64,000 bases of DNA from Streptomyces griseocarneus (GCF_014655595.1 NZ_BNBL01000016.1:1-64000); one strand, 5' to 3'. Shown: positions 51,413-61,143, counted from the stretch's first letter. Numbers and translations are program-made. Notes: generated from the sequence alone by a model not told the origin.

Positions 51413-52620
51413 ACTTGGCTGTAGCCCTCGAGGAAGTTGCCGATCCGGGTCACCGCTTCCGCCAGGTCCTTGGTGTTCGGCAGCGTCACCAGGCGGAAGT
51501 GGTCGGGCTCCGGCCAGTTGAAGCCCGTGCCGTGGACGACCATGATCTTCTCGGCCCGGAGCAGGTCGAGCACCATCTGCCGGTCGTCCTTGATCTTGTA
51601 GACCTTCGGGTCGAGGCGCGGGAAGGCGTACAGCGCCCCCTTGGGCTTCACGCACGTCACGCCCGGGATCTGGGTCAGCAGCTCGTGCGCGACGTCGCGC
51701 TGCTCCAGCAGCCGGCCGCCCGGCAGGACCAGGTCGTTGATCGACTGCCGGCCGCCGAGGGCGGTGGCGACGGCGTACTGCGCGGGCATGTTGGCGCACA
51801 GCCGCATGTTCGCCAGGATCGTCAGGCCCTCGATGTAGCTGTCGGCGTGGGCCTTGGGACCGCAGACCGCCATCCAGCCGCTGCGGTAGCCGGCCACGCG
51901 GTAGGACTTGGACAGGCCGTTGAAGGTGAGCGTCAGCAGGTCCGGGGCGATGGCGGCGGTCGGGGTGTGGGTCACGCCGTCGTAGAGGATCTTGTCGTAG
52001 ATCTCGTCGGAGCAGACGATCAGGTTGTGGCGGCGGGCGATCTCGGTCAGGCCGCGCAGCATCTCGTCGTCGTAGACCGCACCCGTGGGGTTGTTGGGGT
52101 TGATGATGACGATGGCCTTGGTGCGGTCGGTGACCTTGCGCTCGATGTCGGCCAGGTCCGGCATCCAGTCCGCCTGCTCGTCGCAGCGGTAGTGCACGGC
52201 GGTGCCGCCCGCCAGCGAGACGGACGCCGTCCACAGCGGGTAGTCGGGGGCCGGGACGAGGACCTCGTCGCCGTCGTCGAGCAGCGCCTGCATCGACATC
52301 TGGATCAGCTCGGAGACGCCGTTGCCGAGGTAGACGTCCTCGACGGACAGCTCGATGCCCTTGGTCTCGTAGTGCTGCACCACCGCGCGCCGGGCCGCGA
52401 GCAGCCCCTTGGCGTCGCCGTAGCCGTGGGCGTCGCCGACGTTGCGCAGCATGTCCTCGAGGATCTCCGGCGGGCATTCGAACCCGAAGATCGCGGGGTT
52501 GCCGGTGTTCAGCTTGAGGATGCGCTCACCTGCCGCTTCCAGCCGCATGGCCTCCTCGAGCACCGGGCCACGGATTTCGTAGCAGACGTTGGCGAGCTTC
52601 GTTGACTGGATCACCTGCAT
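51409..52620 (-). CDS. alaA: AlaA-like pyridoxal-phosphate aminotransferase
   Basis: The 403-residue fold-type I aminotransferase resembles E. coli AlaA (glutamate-pyruvate aminotransferase). It starts MQVIQSTKLANVCYEIRGPV and contains LNTGNPAIFGFECPPEIL, YGDAKGLLAARRAVV, NPNNPTGAVYDDEML, VCSDEIYDKILYDG, the PLP lysine in FNGLSKSYRVAGYRSGWM, and HFRLVTLPNTKDL. It probably links alanine and pyruvate metabolism. ATG 52620 is preferred; GTG 52629 is possible. The D-aminoacylase gene lies 76 bp upstream on the same strand. Confidence 0.9.
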   Translation of the reverse strand: MQVIQSTKLANVCYEIRGPVLEEAMRLEAAGERILKLNTGNPAIFGFECPPEILEDMLRNVGDAHGYGDAKGLLAARRAVVQHYETKGIELSVEDVYLGNGVSELIQMSMQALLDDGDEVLVPAPDYPLWTASVSLAGGTAVHYRCDEQADWMPDLADIERKVTDRTKAIVIINPNNPTGAVYDDEMLRGLTEIARRHNLIVCSDEIYDKILYDGVTHTPTAAIAPDLLTLTFNGLSKSYRVAGYRSGWMAVCGPKAHADSYIEGLTILANMRLCANMPAQYAVATALGGRQSINDLVLPGGRLLEQRDVAHELLTQIPGVTCVKPKGALYAFPRLDPKVYKIKDDRQMVLDLLRAEKIMVVHGTGFNWPEPDHFRLVTLPNTKDLAEAVTRIGNFLEGYSQV

Positions 52621-52696
52621 GACGGCCACCCTACGGGGACGTCACGCGCCCCGCGCGTCCTTTGTTGCCCGCTTGACGCCGCCCGCGTGGCGCCGG

Positions 52697-54301
52697 TCAG
52701 GACGAGCCGGCGCGCCGGATCGTGCGCCCCGCCAGGACGTCCGTCCGGCGTCCGTCTTCCATCGCAAAGCGTCCGGCAATCAGGACATAAGGAATGCCGG
52801 TCGGAAGCGCGCGAGGGGCTTCGAAAGTGGAGCCGGCGGCTACGGAGTCCGGATCGAAGAGCACGAGGTCGGCGACGTTCCCCGGCCTGATCAGACCCCG
52901 GTCGGGCAGCCTCAGCCGCCTCGCGGGCCGCGACGTGAGATGCGCCACGCACTCCTCCAGCGACAGCACGCCCAGCTCACGCGCATACCGGCCGAGGTAG
53001 TGCGGAAAGGTGCCATAGGCGCGCGGATGAGGCTTCGCGCCGTGCAGGATTCCGTCGCTTCCACCGGTGTGCGCGGCGTGGCGCATGATCGCGACGACGT
53101 TCTCCTCGTGGCCGACGTGCTGCAGGATCGTCGTCCCCAGCCGGTCCTCGACCAGCAGCCGCCGGGCGGTGGCCCACGGCCGCTCGCCGCGCTCGCGGGC
53201 CGCGGCCGCCACCGTCCGGCCGACGTAGGAGGCGAGGGCGGGCTCGCCCACCCCCGAGACCTCGATCGCGTCCCAGTCGATCGGCACGCCGTGACAGCCG
53301 TCCGCGCCCTCCTCCTCCACGGCGTGCCGGACGCGTTCGGCCGTCGCGTCGTCGCGCAGCCGGGCCAGCACGGCCGCCGGTCCGCCCTCGCTCGCCCAGC
53401 CGGGCAGCATGGCGGCGAGCGTGGTGCAGCCGGGGGTGTAGGGATAGGAGTCCAGGGTGATGTCGGCGCCGGCCGCCAGGGCGGAGTCGAGGAGCGCGAG
53501 CAGCTCGGGCGCGCGCCCCTCGTTCACCGGGAAGTTCATGACGGCGTGGGCCAGGTGCAGCGCGCAGCCCGCCCCGCGCGCCACGGCGATCATCTCCTCG
53601 TACGCGGCCAGGGCCCCCGCCCCGTACGAGCGGTGGTGCGGGCAGTGGTAGCCGCCGTACGCCGCGACCACCCGGCACAGCTCGGTCAGCTCCGCGTCGT
53701 CGGCGTACATGCCGGGGGCGTAGGTGAGCCCGGACGACATTCCCACCGCGCCCTGCTCCAGCCCCTCGGCGACCAGCCGCTTCATGCGGGCGAGCTCGTC
53801 GGCCCCCGCGGGCCGCCGCTCCCAGCCGACGGCCAGCATCCGGACCGTGCCCTGCGGCACGAGGTAGGCGGCGTTGACGGCGATGCCCTGCCGGTCGAGC
53901 CGGTCCAGGTAGCCGCCGACCGTGCGCCAGTCGACGCCGACGTCCGCGGCGTCGCCGTTCCAGCCGCCGATCGCCGTGCCCACCTCGGCCAGCGTGCGCG
54001 CGTCGACGGGCGCGTACGACAGGCCGTCCTGGCCGAGGACCTCCAGCGTCACGCCCTGCGCGACCTTCGCCTCGTGCGCGGGGTCGCGCAGGAGGGCCAG
54101 GTCGCTGTGGGCGTGCATGTCGATGAAGCCGGGGCTCAGGGCGAGCCCGTGGGCGTCGAGGACGCGGCGGCCCGACGGCCTCGGGCCCTCGCCCTCGCGC
54201 CGGACCTCGGCTATCCGGCCGCCCGCCAGGCCGACGTCGGCCCGGTAGGAGGGACCACCGCTCCCGTCGACGACGCGCGCTTCCCGGATGACGAGGTCCA
54301 T
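52697..54301 (-). CDS. N-acyl-D-amino-acid deacylase (D-aminoacylase)
   Basis: The 534-residue amidohydrolase-superfamily enzyme releases D-amino acids from N-acyl-D-amino acids. The metal site begins with His63-x-His65 in SPGFIDMHAHSDLALL. GMSSGLTYAPGMYADDAELT, CALHLAHAVMNFPV and DSYPYTPGCTTLAAML fit D-aminoacylases. The C-terminal LTSRPARRLRLPDRGLIRPG and NVADLVLFDPD are typical of the family. ATG 54301 follows the stop of the next gene by 14 bp, so the two form an operon. Together they would convert N-acyl-D-amino acids to oxo acids. Confidence 0.9.
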   Translation of the reverse strand: MDLVIREARVVDGSGGPSYRADVGLAGGRIAEVRREGEGPRPSGRRVLDAHGLALSPGFIDMHAHSDLALLRDPAHEAKVAQGVTLEVLGQDGLSYAPVDARTLAEVGTAIGGWNGDAADVGVDWRTVGGYLDRLDRQGIAVNAAYLVPQGTVRMLAVGWERRPAGADELARMKRLVAEGLEQGAVGMSSGLTYAPGMYADDAELTELCRVVAAYGGYHCPHHRSYGAGALAAYEEMIAVARGAGCALHLAHAVMNFPVNEGRAPELLALLDSALAAGADITLDSYPYTPGCTTLAAMLPGWASEGGPAAVLARLRDDATAERVRHAVEEEGADGCHGVPIDWDAIEVSGVGEPALASYVGRTVAAAARERGERPWATARRLLVEDRLGTTILQHVGHEENVVAIMRHAAHTGGSDGILHGAKPHPRAYGTFPHYLGRYARELGVLSLEECVAHLTSRPARRLRLPDRGLIRPGNVADLVLFDPDSVAAGSTFEAPRALPTGIPYVLIAGRFAMEDGRRTDVLAGRTIRRAGSS

Positions 54302-54315
54302 GGGGCCACCGGCCT

Positions 54316-55608
54316 CTAGAAGAACGTCCGGACGTAGTCCGTGACCGTCCCGTCGGCCGACGCCAGCGGAATCATCGGCCACTTCTCGAAGACCGTGCAC
54401 GGGTGCGAGACGCCCAGGCCCACCCAGTCGCCGACCTCCAGCTCCGCGTCCGGCCCCAGCTCGACGAACGCGTGCTGGTCGGCCAGCCCGATCACCCTCA
54501 TGCCCTGCGCCGGGCGCAGCGAGCCGTCCCGCGCGGACCGCACGACCTGGGGCTCCGGCAGGCCCGCGTCGTAGGAGACGTCCCGCTTGCCCGCGTTGAG
54601 GTAGGCGCGGCCGGGCTCCGGGCGGGAGACGACCTGGGTCCACAGCCGGAAGGCGGGCCGCAGCCCGTCGTCCCCGGGCCGGCGGTTGAAGGGCGTCTTG
54701 CCGCGGTACAGCCCGTCGTCGTGGGTGACGTACGCGCCGCTGCGCAGCAGCTTGAGCACCGGCGCCGACAGCGGCGGCAGCTCCGCGAAGACCTCGGCGA
54801 CCGCGTCGAACCAGGCGCTGCCGCCCGCGCTCACGACGATCTCCTCGACCCCGGCGAAGCGGCCCGCCGCGTCGAAGGCGACCGCGAGCCCGGTCATCCG
54901 GCGCAGCCAGGCCCGTACGAGCTCGCCGTCGGCGTCCGGGATCTCCGCCTCGTAGCCGGCGAAGCCCACCAGGCGCAGGGTGGCGGTGCCCGCGACGGCG
55001 TCGGCGATGCGCGTGCACTCGGCGTCGTCGCGCACGCCCGTGCGCCCGCCGGTGGCGCCGAGTTCGATGACGACCTCGAGCGGGCGGGGCGAGCCGGCCT
55101 CGCGCAGGGCGGCGTCCATCAGCTCCACGCCGCGCACGGAGTCGACGTAGGTGATGATCCGCAGCTCCGGGTCGGCGGCGAGCTCGCCCGCGAGCCAGCG
55201 CAGCGCGGCGGCGTCGACGACCTCGTTGGCGAGGAAGATCCGTCTTACGCCGAACGCGCGGTAGACGCGGACCTGGGCGGGGACGGCGGCGGTGATGCCC
55301 CAGGCGCCGCGCTCGAGCTGGCGCCGGAAGAGCTGCGGGGCCATGGAGGTCTTGCCGTGCGGGGCGAAGGCCAGGCCCTGACCGGAGGAGTACCGCTCCA
55401 TGACGTCGAGGTTGTGCTCGAGCGCCTCGGCGGAGAGGGCCAGTACGGGCGTGGTGAACCCGCCGGTGAACAGGGACCGGCGCTCGGCGGCCAGCTCGGC
55501 CACGGTGGTGCCCTCCGCGTCCGGCGGCAGGCCCTTGAAACGGTGGTCCACCCGCTCCTGGGCGAGGTGGTCCACGGCGTCGTGGGCTATGTCGGCTGTG
55601 GCGGCCAT
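54316..55608 (-). CDS. D-serine dehydratase-like / D-amino acid deaminase (fold-type III PLP)
   Basis: The 430-residue protein has an alanine-racemase-type N-terminal barrel with the PLP lysine in LAFAPHGKTSMAPQLFRRQL, and VVIELGATGGRTGVRDDAEC. The C-terminal D-serine-dehydratase-like domain ends with LADQHAFVELG and GVSHPCTVFEKWPM, supplying the His-x-Cys pair that binds zinc in DSD-type enzymes. It probably deaminates D-serine or D-threonine, or acts as a D-threonine aldolase. ATG 55608 has GGGAGG upstream. It is the first gene of the D-amino-acid operon. Confidence 0.88.
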   Translation of the reverse strand: MAATADIAHDAVDHLAQERVDHRFKGLPPDAEGTTVAELAAERRSLFTGGFTTPVLALSAEALEHNLDVMERYSSGQGLAFAPHGKTSMAPQLFRRQLERGAWGITAAVPAQVRVYRAFGVRRIFLANEVVDAAALRWLAGELAADPELRIITYVDSVRGVELMDAALREAGSPRPLEVVIELGATGGRTGVRDDAECTRIADAVAGTATLRLVGFAGYEAEIPDADGELVRAWLRRMTGLAVAFDAAGRFAGVEEIVVSAGGSAWFDAVAEVFAELPPLSAPVLKLLRSGAYVTHDDGLYRGKTPFNRRPGDDGLRPAFRLWTQVVSRPEPGRAYLNAGKRDVSYDAGLPEPQVVRSARDGSLRPAQGMRVIGLADQHAFVELGPDAELEVGDWVGLGVSHPCTVFEKWPMIPLASADGTVTDYVRTFF

Positions 55609-55780
55609 GGGGCCTCCCGTCGGATCGTGCTGTACCCGTCCGCCCCCTTCATCCCGGGGGCGACCGCTGCTGTCTAACATCCCCGCAGGTAAAGGGTCAA
55701 CGGCACATCACGCGCACAACGGGCCGGGGGCCGGGTGCCGGGGCGCCGCCCCGACGCCCGGCCCCCGGCCACGGCGTGGA

Positions 55781-56356
55781 TCAGACGGACCAGCGCTCGC
55801 GCATGGTCTTGACCTCGTCGCCCTTGGCGTTGAGCGTGATCTCGTAGACGTTGCCGTGGCAGGAGAAGGGCTCCTTGACGACGTTGTAGTCGTTGCGCAG
55901 GCAGCCGTCGATGTGCTTCGACAGCTCGTCGCGGTTCACCTGCTTGTGCTTGCCGGGGCCCATGGCCAGCTCGCCCTTGACGTTCGCGGGGAGCTTGTAG
56001 GCCTTGGGCGTCTGGCTCTCGTCGCCGTGGTAGATCCAGTCGTTGGGCGTGCACTTGGGCTTGGCCTCGAAGGTCTCGATGACGCTCGCGTCGCGGTGCA
56101 GGCCCACCTGGATCATCTTGATGCCCGCGGGCAGCGTCGGCGGCTTGCCGCAGTCGAGCTCGCCCTCCTGGTCGTCGTGCTTGCCGTCGCCCTTGGCTCC
56201 CTTGTCCCCCTTGCCCGCCTGCGACGGCTTCGCCGTCGCGGAGGCGCCGGCCGAGGTGTCCGCCGCCTTGTCCTCCTCGGGCCCGCAGGCGGTGAGGCCG
56301 CTGCCGAGCGCGGTGACGACCGCGAGCGTTCCGATGACATGCCGAATGGAGCGCAT
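55781..56356 (-). CDS. Hypothetical lipoprotein
   Basis: The 191-residue protein has a lipoprotein signal (MRSIRHVIGTLAVVTALGSG then LTAC, with the Cys at about residue 24) and a Gly/Lys/Asp-rich linker (GKGDKGAKGDGKHDDQ). The compact domain has four cysteines (ELDCGKPP, KPKCTPNDWIYHGD, DGCLRND, FSCHGNVYEI), which may form two disulfides. No family is recognised. ATG 56356 has GGGGGAAA upstream. It is a monocistronic gene facing the D-amino-acid operon in the same direction. Confidence 0.8.
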   Translation of the reverse strand: MRSIRHVIGTLAVVTALGSGLTACGPEEDKAADTSAGASATAKPSQAGKGDKGAKGDGKHDDQEGELDCGKPPTLPAGIKMIQVGLHRDASVIETFEAKPKCTPNDWIYHGDESQTPKAYKLPANVKGELAMGPGKHKQVNRDELSKHIDGCLRNDYNVVKEPFSCHGNVYEITLNAKGDEVKTMRERWSV

Positions 56357-56526
56357 GTGATTTCCCCCGTAGAAGCAAAAACTTGTCGTGATCATGCTTG
56401 ATCGACGATGTGTTCTACACCAGGGGGTGGTTGAAGATCCAATCGTCTGAGGGGTGTCATTGTCCGGGAAGGCCGCTGGCGGGCCGGACGGGGATCCCGC
56501 CGGCCCGCCCCCGGTCCGTGCGTCGC

Positions 56527-57906
56527 TCATGTGCAGTACTGCTGCTCCTTGCCGATCGACCGGTACATGCAGTCCGCGTTCTCCAGCAGCTGCAGCACCG
56601 CGTCCCGGTTGCGCGCCGTCTCCCGGTCGATGACCTCGTCCGGTGGGTAGAAGCCGCCGGCGCCGGCGGATGACGGATACATCTCGAACGTGTAGGCGAA
56701 GATCTTCTGGTTGCCCCACAGCCAGTCGTCGATCGTGCCGTCCGTGATGTAGAGATCGCTGGACTGTTCCGGCGTGTAGCCGTTGCTGCGGGCCATCGAC
56801 GTGCCGACCTTCGCGAAGGCGTCGCGCTCGTCCTGGGTCATGCCGGGCGCGGTGTCGTCGTACGTCCAGCCGAACGGCCACAGCACGAGCTCGCTGTAGG
56901 TGTGGAAGTCGATGGCGGCCTTGATCTGCTGCTTTCCGTTCACGACCCGGCTGCGGACGAAGTCGGAGACGACCTTCACCTCGGGCGCCGACTCCGGGCC
57001 CGAGCCGCGGTAGGTCTCGGAGCCGGTGCTGCCGGAGGAGCCGCCGCAGCAGCCCCACTTGTAGTCCCAGTTGCGGTTGAGGTCGGTGCCCCGGGAGGAC
57101 GAGCCGTTGTTGGGCTGGCGGTTCTTGCGCCAGCTGCGGTAGCTGCCGGAGGCGATGTCGTACTCGCCGCCGTCGGGGTTGAGGTCGGGCACGACCCAGA
57201 TCACGCGGCTGTCCACCATCTTGGTGACGCGCGCGTCCTTGCCGTACTGCGAGCCGAACTCCTTGAGCAGGTAGAGCGCCATCTCCACGGTCAGGTGCTC
57301 GCGGGCGTGCTGGTGGGCGGTGAACAGCACCTCGGGCTTGGCGGCGGCCTTCTCGCCGTCGGCCTCCCGCGCTGCGCCCGGCTGCGCCGCGCCGGCCGCC
57401 TTCGCGCTGCCGGTGATCTTCACGGCGATGATGTCCCGGCCCTCGTAGGACTTGCCGATGACCTGCTTGCTCATCAGGGACGGGTACGCGGCGATGTCCG
57501 CGTCGATCTCCGCCATGGCCTCCTTGTAGTTGTGGTACTTCGCGTCCGCGGGCGGGAAGTCGAACGGCGTGGGCTTCCGGCCGTCGCCGCGGTCCGGCGG
57601 GCCGGGCAGCACGCGCAGCAGGTAGCCCATCCGGCGGACGCGCTCGGCCTGCCCGGCGTCCGCGGTGATCACGATCGAGTCCCGGCGCACGGCGTCGACG
57701 GATGCTCCGGTCGCGGCGACGGCGGTGCGCTGGGCGGCGGTGCGGGGCCCGGTGACCTCGTACTCGTGGACGCGCTCCCGGGCGTCCGGGCCGGGCGTGC
57801 TGTTCGAGGACGCGGGCGTGGCCACCGCGAGGGCGAGCAGGCCGGCGATGGCGGCAGTCGTCACTCTGCCGTTCGGCCTGCGGAAGCGGGGGGTGGGGGG
57901 TCGCAT
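56527..57906 (-). CDS. Secreted M14 zinc carboxypeptidase
   Basis: The 459-residue exoenzyme has a signal peptide (VTTAAIAGLLALAVATPASS), a propeptide region and an M14 catalytic domain. The zinc motif is His200-A-R-Glu203 in FTAHQHAREHLTVE, with the distal His in AIDFHTYSELVLWPFG. Also visible are VPDLNPDGGEYD, GTDLNRNWDYKWGCCGGSSG and the catalytic Glu in FAYTFEMYPSS. This matches Streptomyces carboxypeptidase T/SG-like enzymes, which remove C-terminal residues from peptides outside the cell. It is divergent from the protease gene across about 210 bp. Confidence 0.93.
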   Translation of the reverse strand: MRPPTPRFRRPNGRVTTAAIAGLLALAVATPASSNSTPGPDARERVHEYEVTGPRTAAQRTAVAATGASVDAVRRDSIVITADAGQAERVRRMGYLLRVLPGPPDRGDGRKPTPFDFPPADAKYHNYKEAMAEIDADIAAYPSLMSKQVIGKSYEGRDIIAVKITGSAKAAGAAQPGAAREADGEKAAAKPEVLFTAHQHAREHLTVEMALYLLKEFGSQYGKDARVTKMVDSRVIWVVPDLNPDGGEYDIASGSYRSWRKNRQPNNGSSSRGTDLNRNWDYKWGCCGGSSGSTGSETYRGSGPESAPEVKVVSDFVRSRVVNGKQQIKAAIDFHTYSELVLWPFGWTYDDTAPGMTQDERDAFAKVGTSMARSNGYTPEQSSDLYITDGTIDDWLWGNQKIFAYTFEMYPSSAGAGGFYPPDEVIDRETARNRDAVLQLLENADCMYRSIGKEQQYCT

Positions 57907-58120
57907 GAGACCTCCTGAGGGGTCCGTTCGTGCGACGAATGAGGGGGGTGAGCCTCACCAGTGTTCGAGCGATGACATGCACCGGTCAATAGCTGCCGGA
58001 TGGGTGAATCAGGCCAACTTCTCCATGACTTCAGACCGGTTGATTGCCCCGCGGCCCCACCAGAATCAACAATGCACACGTCAAAACCGATGGGCATTTG
58101 ATCTGAGAGGACCACCCCCC

Positions 58121-59038
58121 ATGAGACGACCTCTCGTCGGTGCGCTCACGACGCTGCTGCTCGCCGGTGCCGGCGTCGCGGGCGCCGGAACCACCTCCGC
58201 CACCGCCGCCCCGCAGGGCGAATCCACGACCGCGCCCGCCCAGGCCGCCACCGCCAAGGGTCAGGCCGCCTCCGCGAAGGCCAAGGCCGTCGACTTCGCC
58301 GGCACCGTCGCGCTCAGCAATTGTTCCGGTTCGCTGATCCGGCTGCCCGGCTCGGGCGACAACGACCCGGCGCTGGTGCTGAGCAACGGCCACTGCCTCG
58401 AGACCGGCATGCCCGGCGCCGGCGAGGTCATCACCGACCAGCCCTCCAGCCGTACGTTCAGCCTGCTCAACTCGACCGCGGGCAAGGTCGCCACGCTGCG
58501 CGCGACCAAGGTCTCGTACGCCACGATGACCGACACCGACATCTCGCTGTACGAGCTGAACACCACGTACGCGAAGATCAAGCAGCAGTACGGCATCAAC
58601 GCGCTCAGCCTGTCGGCCGACCACCCGACGGCCGGGACGGCCATCAAGGTCGTCTCCGGCTACTGGAAGCGGATCTACTCCTGCAACGCCGACGGCTTCG
58701 TGCACGAGCTCCGCGAGGGCGACTGGACCTGGAAGGACTCGCTCCGCTACACCCCGTCGTGCAACACCATAGGGGGCACCTCCGGTTCGCCCGTCGTGGA
58801 CGCGAACACCGGAAAGGTCGTCGCCGTCAACAACACGGGCAACGAGAGCGGCGGGCGCTGCACGGTCAACAACCCGTGCGAGGTCGACGAGAACGGCCAG
58901 GTCACGGTCCGAAAGGGCATCAACTACGCCCAGCAGACGTACGGCATCGCCAAGTGCTTCGCCGCCGGCAACAAGCTCGACCTGGACCTGCCGGGCTGCG
59001 AGCTGCCGCGGCCGACGGAAGAGGACCCGCTGAGCTGA
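58121..59038 (+). CDS. Secreted trypsin-like serine protease (S1 family)
   Basis: The 305-residue protein has a signal peptide (PLVGALTTLLLAGAGVAGAG), an Ala/Lys-rich stretch, and a chymotrypsin-fold domain. The triad is His91 (LVLSNGHCLE), Asp140 (MTDTDISLYEL) and Ser221 (NTIGGTSGSPVVD). Cysteines near the His and in NADGFVH/TPSCNTI suggest disulfides. It differs from the SGPB-type enzymes in lacking a long pro region. ATG 58121 follows GAGAGGACC. A hairpin terminator follows. Confidence 0.9.
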   Translation: MRRPLVGALTTLLLAGAGVAGAGTTSATAAPQGESTTAPAQAATAKGQAASAKAKAVDFAGTVALSNCSGSLIRLPGSGDNDPALVLSNGHCLETGMPGAGEVITDQPSSRTFSLLNSTAGKVATLRATKVSYATMTDTDISLYELNTTYAKIKQQYGINALSLSADHPTAGTAIKVVSGYWKRIYSCNADGFVHELREGDWTWKDSLRYTPSCNTIGGTSGSPVVDANTGKVVAVNNTGNESGGRCTVNNPCEVDENGQVTVRKGINYAQQTYGIAKCFAAGNKLDLDLPGCELPRPTEEDPLS

Positions 59039-59445
59039 ACCGACCGCTCCCGGACGCCGGGCGGGCCCGAAGCGGTCCGCCCGGCGACGTCGCGGTCGGT
59101 GGACCGGATCGCGGACCAGGTCGCGGGCCAGGTCACGGCGCCCCGGATGGCCGGATACGTTCTGGCGGGCTTGAACGATCGGCGGTTCGTGCCCTCGGCC
59201 GCCCAACTGGGGTGATGCGAGGCCGGTTTGATGCGCACCGCGCACCTGGACGCCAAGGGTGCGGCGGGCCGGACCCCGTCCATCCGTCAAGGCCCGCCGG
59301 CACCGCCACCGGCTCGTGGGGCAAAGACCGAAGAACGGTTCTCAGCCGCTCCATTCGTGGATAAAGTGCGGAGGCACCAGCACAGGGCAGTATCGATCTG
59401 CGACCGCCGGAGCCCCCCGCGGCCGGAGTGAACGGGGAAGCCGAC
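59039..59445. other. Intergenic region before the Tad locus
   Basis: About 407 bp. CGCCGGGCGG (59055-59064) and CCGCCCGGCG (59077-59086) form a terminator-like stem for the protease gene. The remainder probably holds the promoter of the pilus locus; no clear operator or gene was seen. Confidence 0.5.
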
Positions 59446-60333
59446 GTGCCGATTGCGATAGCGGTCACCAGCTCCGACCTGGTGCTGCCGCCGCCCGGCG
59501 GGCCCGTTCCCACCGCCGCCGTGCTCCAGCCGCCAGAAGCCCAGCCGCTGGAGGACGCCGTCGCCCAGGCGGCCGCCCTGCTCGAGCGGTGCGGCCATCT
59601 CGTGGTGCTCTACCCCGACTCGCTCCCGGTCGCGTACGTCCACCGCCTGCACGCCGTGCGCTCGGTCCTGGAGAGTGACCGCGTCGCCCTCCTGCCCGTG
59701 GCCCTGCCGCCGCTTGCGGTGGGCGTACTGGCCCGCCAGTTACGCCAGTTGTCCGTCTCCGACCTCACCCCCGGCGTGCTCGCCTGCGCCGCGCGGCTGC
59801 TCGCCCACTACATCCACGCCGGCGCCCAGCTGGCGTCCGTCGCCCGGCTCGAGAGGGTCGACGTGGGGCTCGGCGCGCACATCGCCTCGCTCCTGCCCGG
59901 CGCCCACTTCGGCGTCGTGGTCAACCCGGCGCCGCAGGTCGTCCGGGTCGGCGCCGGCGAGCTGCCCGCCGGGCCCGCCTTCGCCACCCGCATGACCGTC
60001 GCCCGCTCCAGACCCCGCAAGGGAGAGGACTGGGTCACCGACGCCGTGGCCCCGCACTGGCGGGTCCAGGGCGTCCAGGAGATCCTCCCGCTGCCCGCCG
60101 AGTCCAGACGCTGGTGGGGCACCCAGCGGGCCGTCGAGTTCGCCGCCGCCATCCCCGACCCCTCCGTGCTCTACCAGCTCGTCGCCTCCGTGCGCCGGGA
60201 GGAGTGCCACTGGTGCGGCCTCGAGCTCATCGGCGACCGCTGCGGGTTCTGCGCCGCGCCCGTGCCGCGCGGCGAGGGCGACCGCGCCATCGGCCCGCCC
60301 GGCACCCGCGAGCGGGCACCGGCCGGCCGCTGA
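59446..60333 (+). CDS. Hypothetical protein with C-terminal zinc ribbon, TTA-containing
   Basis: The 295-residue protein has no membrane segment. It starts VPIAIAVTSSDLVLPPPGGP and ends with a Cys4 zinc-ribbon-like motif, EECHWCGLELIGDRCGFC. The middle is Leu/Ala-rich (LARQLRQLSVSDLTPGVLAC). Codon 99 is TTA (59740-59742), so translation should depend on bldA. GTG 59446 has GGGGAAG at seven bases; GTG 59428 is an alternative. Its position immediately before cpaB suggests a role in, or co-expression with, the pilus locus. No family is recognised. Confidence 0.72.
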   Translation: MPIAIAVTSSDLVLPPPGGPVPTAAVLQPPEAQPLEDAVAQAAALLERCGHLVVLYPDSLPVAYVHRLHAVRSVLESDRVALLPVALPPLAVGVLARQLRQLSVSDLTPGVLACAARLLAHYIHAGAQLASVARLERVDVGLGAHIASLLPGAHFGVVVNPAPQVVRVGAGELPAGPAFATRMTVARSRPRKGEDWVTDAVAPHWRVQGVQEILPLPAESRRWWGTQRAVEFAAAIPDPSVLYQLVASVRREECHWCGLELIGDRCGFCAAPVPRGEGDRAIGPPGTRERAPAGR

Positions 60334-60420
60334 GCCGCCTGCCGTACGCGTCGTGGACCCCCGCATGCCGAACATCCGCCATATCCCCCGAACGAGGCCC
60401 CGAACGAGGTTCGTCGTCCC

Positions 60421-61143
60421 ATGAATTCACGTCAGCGCCGTGGGATCGTCCTGCTGCTCCTGTCGGTCCTCTGCGCCCTCGGCGCGTTCGCCGGAGTGTT
60501 CTCGGTCGTCGAGGACGCCGAGGCGAAGGTCGGCCCCGAGGTCACCGCCTACCGGCTGAAGGCCGACATCCCCGCCTACCGGGACCTGGAGACCGACGAG
60601 TTCGAGAGGATCTCCATGCCCAGGCGCTGGCTCCCCTCCACCGCCGTCACCGACCTCGCCGCCGTGCGCGGCAAGATCGCCGTCACGCCGCTGCGCAAGG
60701 GATCCCTGCTGCAGAAGGACATGATCGTCGCCCGGCCGGCGCTCGCCCCGGGCGAGCAGGAGATCGCCATCATGATCGACGCGGCGACCGGGGTCGCCGG
60801 CAAGGTCCTGCCGGGTTCGAAGGTCAACATCTACGCCACCTTCGACGCCAAGGAGCAGGGCACCAAGCCGGTCTCCAAGGTGATCGTCAGCGGCGCCCGG
60901 GTCATCGACGTCGGCAAGCTCACCCCCCTCAAGCGGGACGGCGACGGCCGCGGCTCCGGCGCCACCACCCGGCAGGCCGGCGAGGCCGTGCCGATCACCT
61001 TCGCGCTGGGCACCAAGGACGCCCAGCGCGTGGCGTACGCCGAGTCGTTCGCCTCCCGCGTCCGGCTCGCCCTCATCGCCCCCGGCGGCGGGGAGGGCGT
61101 GGCCGGGGGCGACCGCACGTACACGCTCGACGGCGACAAATAG
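60421..61143 (+). CDS. cpaB: CpaB/RcpC-like Flp pilus assembly protein
   Basis: The 240-residue protein has one N-terminal membrane anchor (GIVLLLLSVLCALGAFAGVF) and an SAF domain (about residues 40-105; VTAYRLKADIPAYRDLETDE and AVRGKIAVTPLRKGSLLQKD). The CpaB C-terminal part contains GTKDAQRVAYAESFASRVRL. CpaB acts at the outer or periplasmic side in Tad pilus assembly; in Gram-positive bacteria it is thought to support the machine at the membrane. It is followed by imperfect tandem repeats and the cpaE-like gene. Confidence 0.88.
   Translation: MNSRQRRGIVLLLLSVLCALGAFAGVFSVVEDAEAKVGPEVTAYRLKADIPAYRDLETDEFERISMPRRWLPSTAVTDLAAVRGKIAVTPLRKGSLLQKDMIVARPALAPGEQEIAIMIDAATGVAGKVLPGSKVNIYATFDAKEQGTKPVSKVIVSGARVIDVGKLTPLKRDGDGRGSGATTRQAGEAVPITFALGTKDAQRVAYAESFASRVRLALIAPGGGEGVAGGDRTYTLDGDK

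Noticed and set aside
57665..58120. N-terminal extension of the trypsin-like protease to 457 residues
   Set aside because: It overlaps the carboxypeptidase gene on the other strand and would bury the clear signal peptide at 58121.
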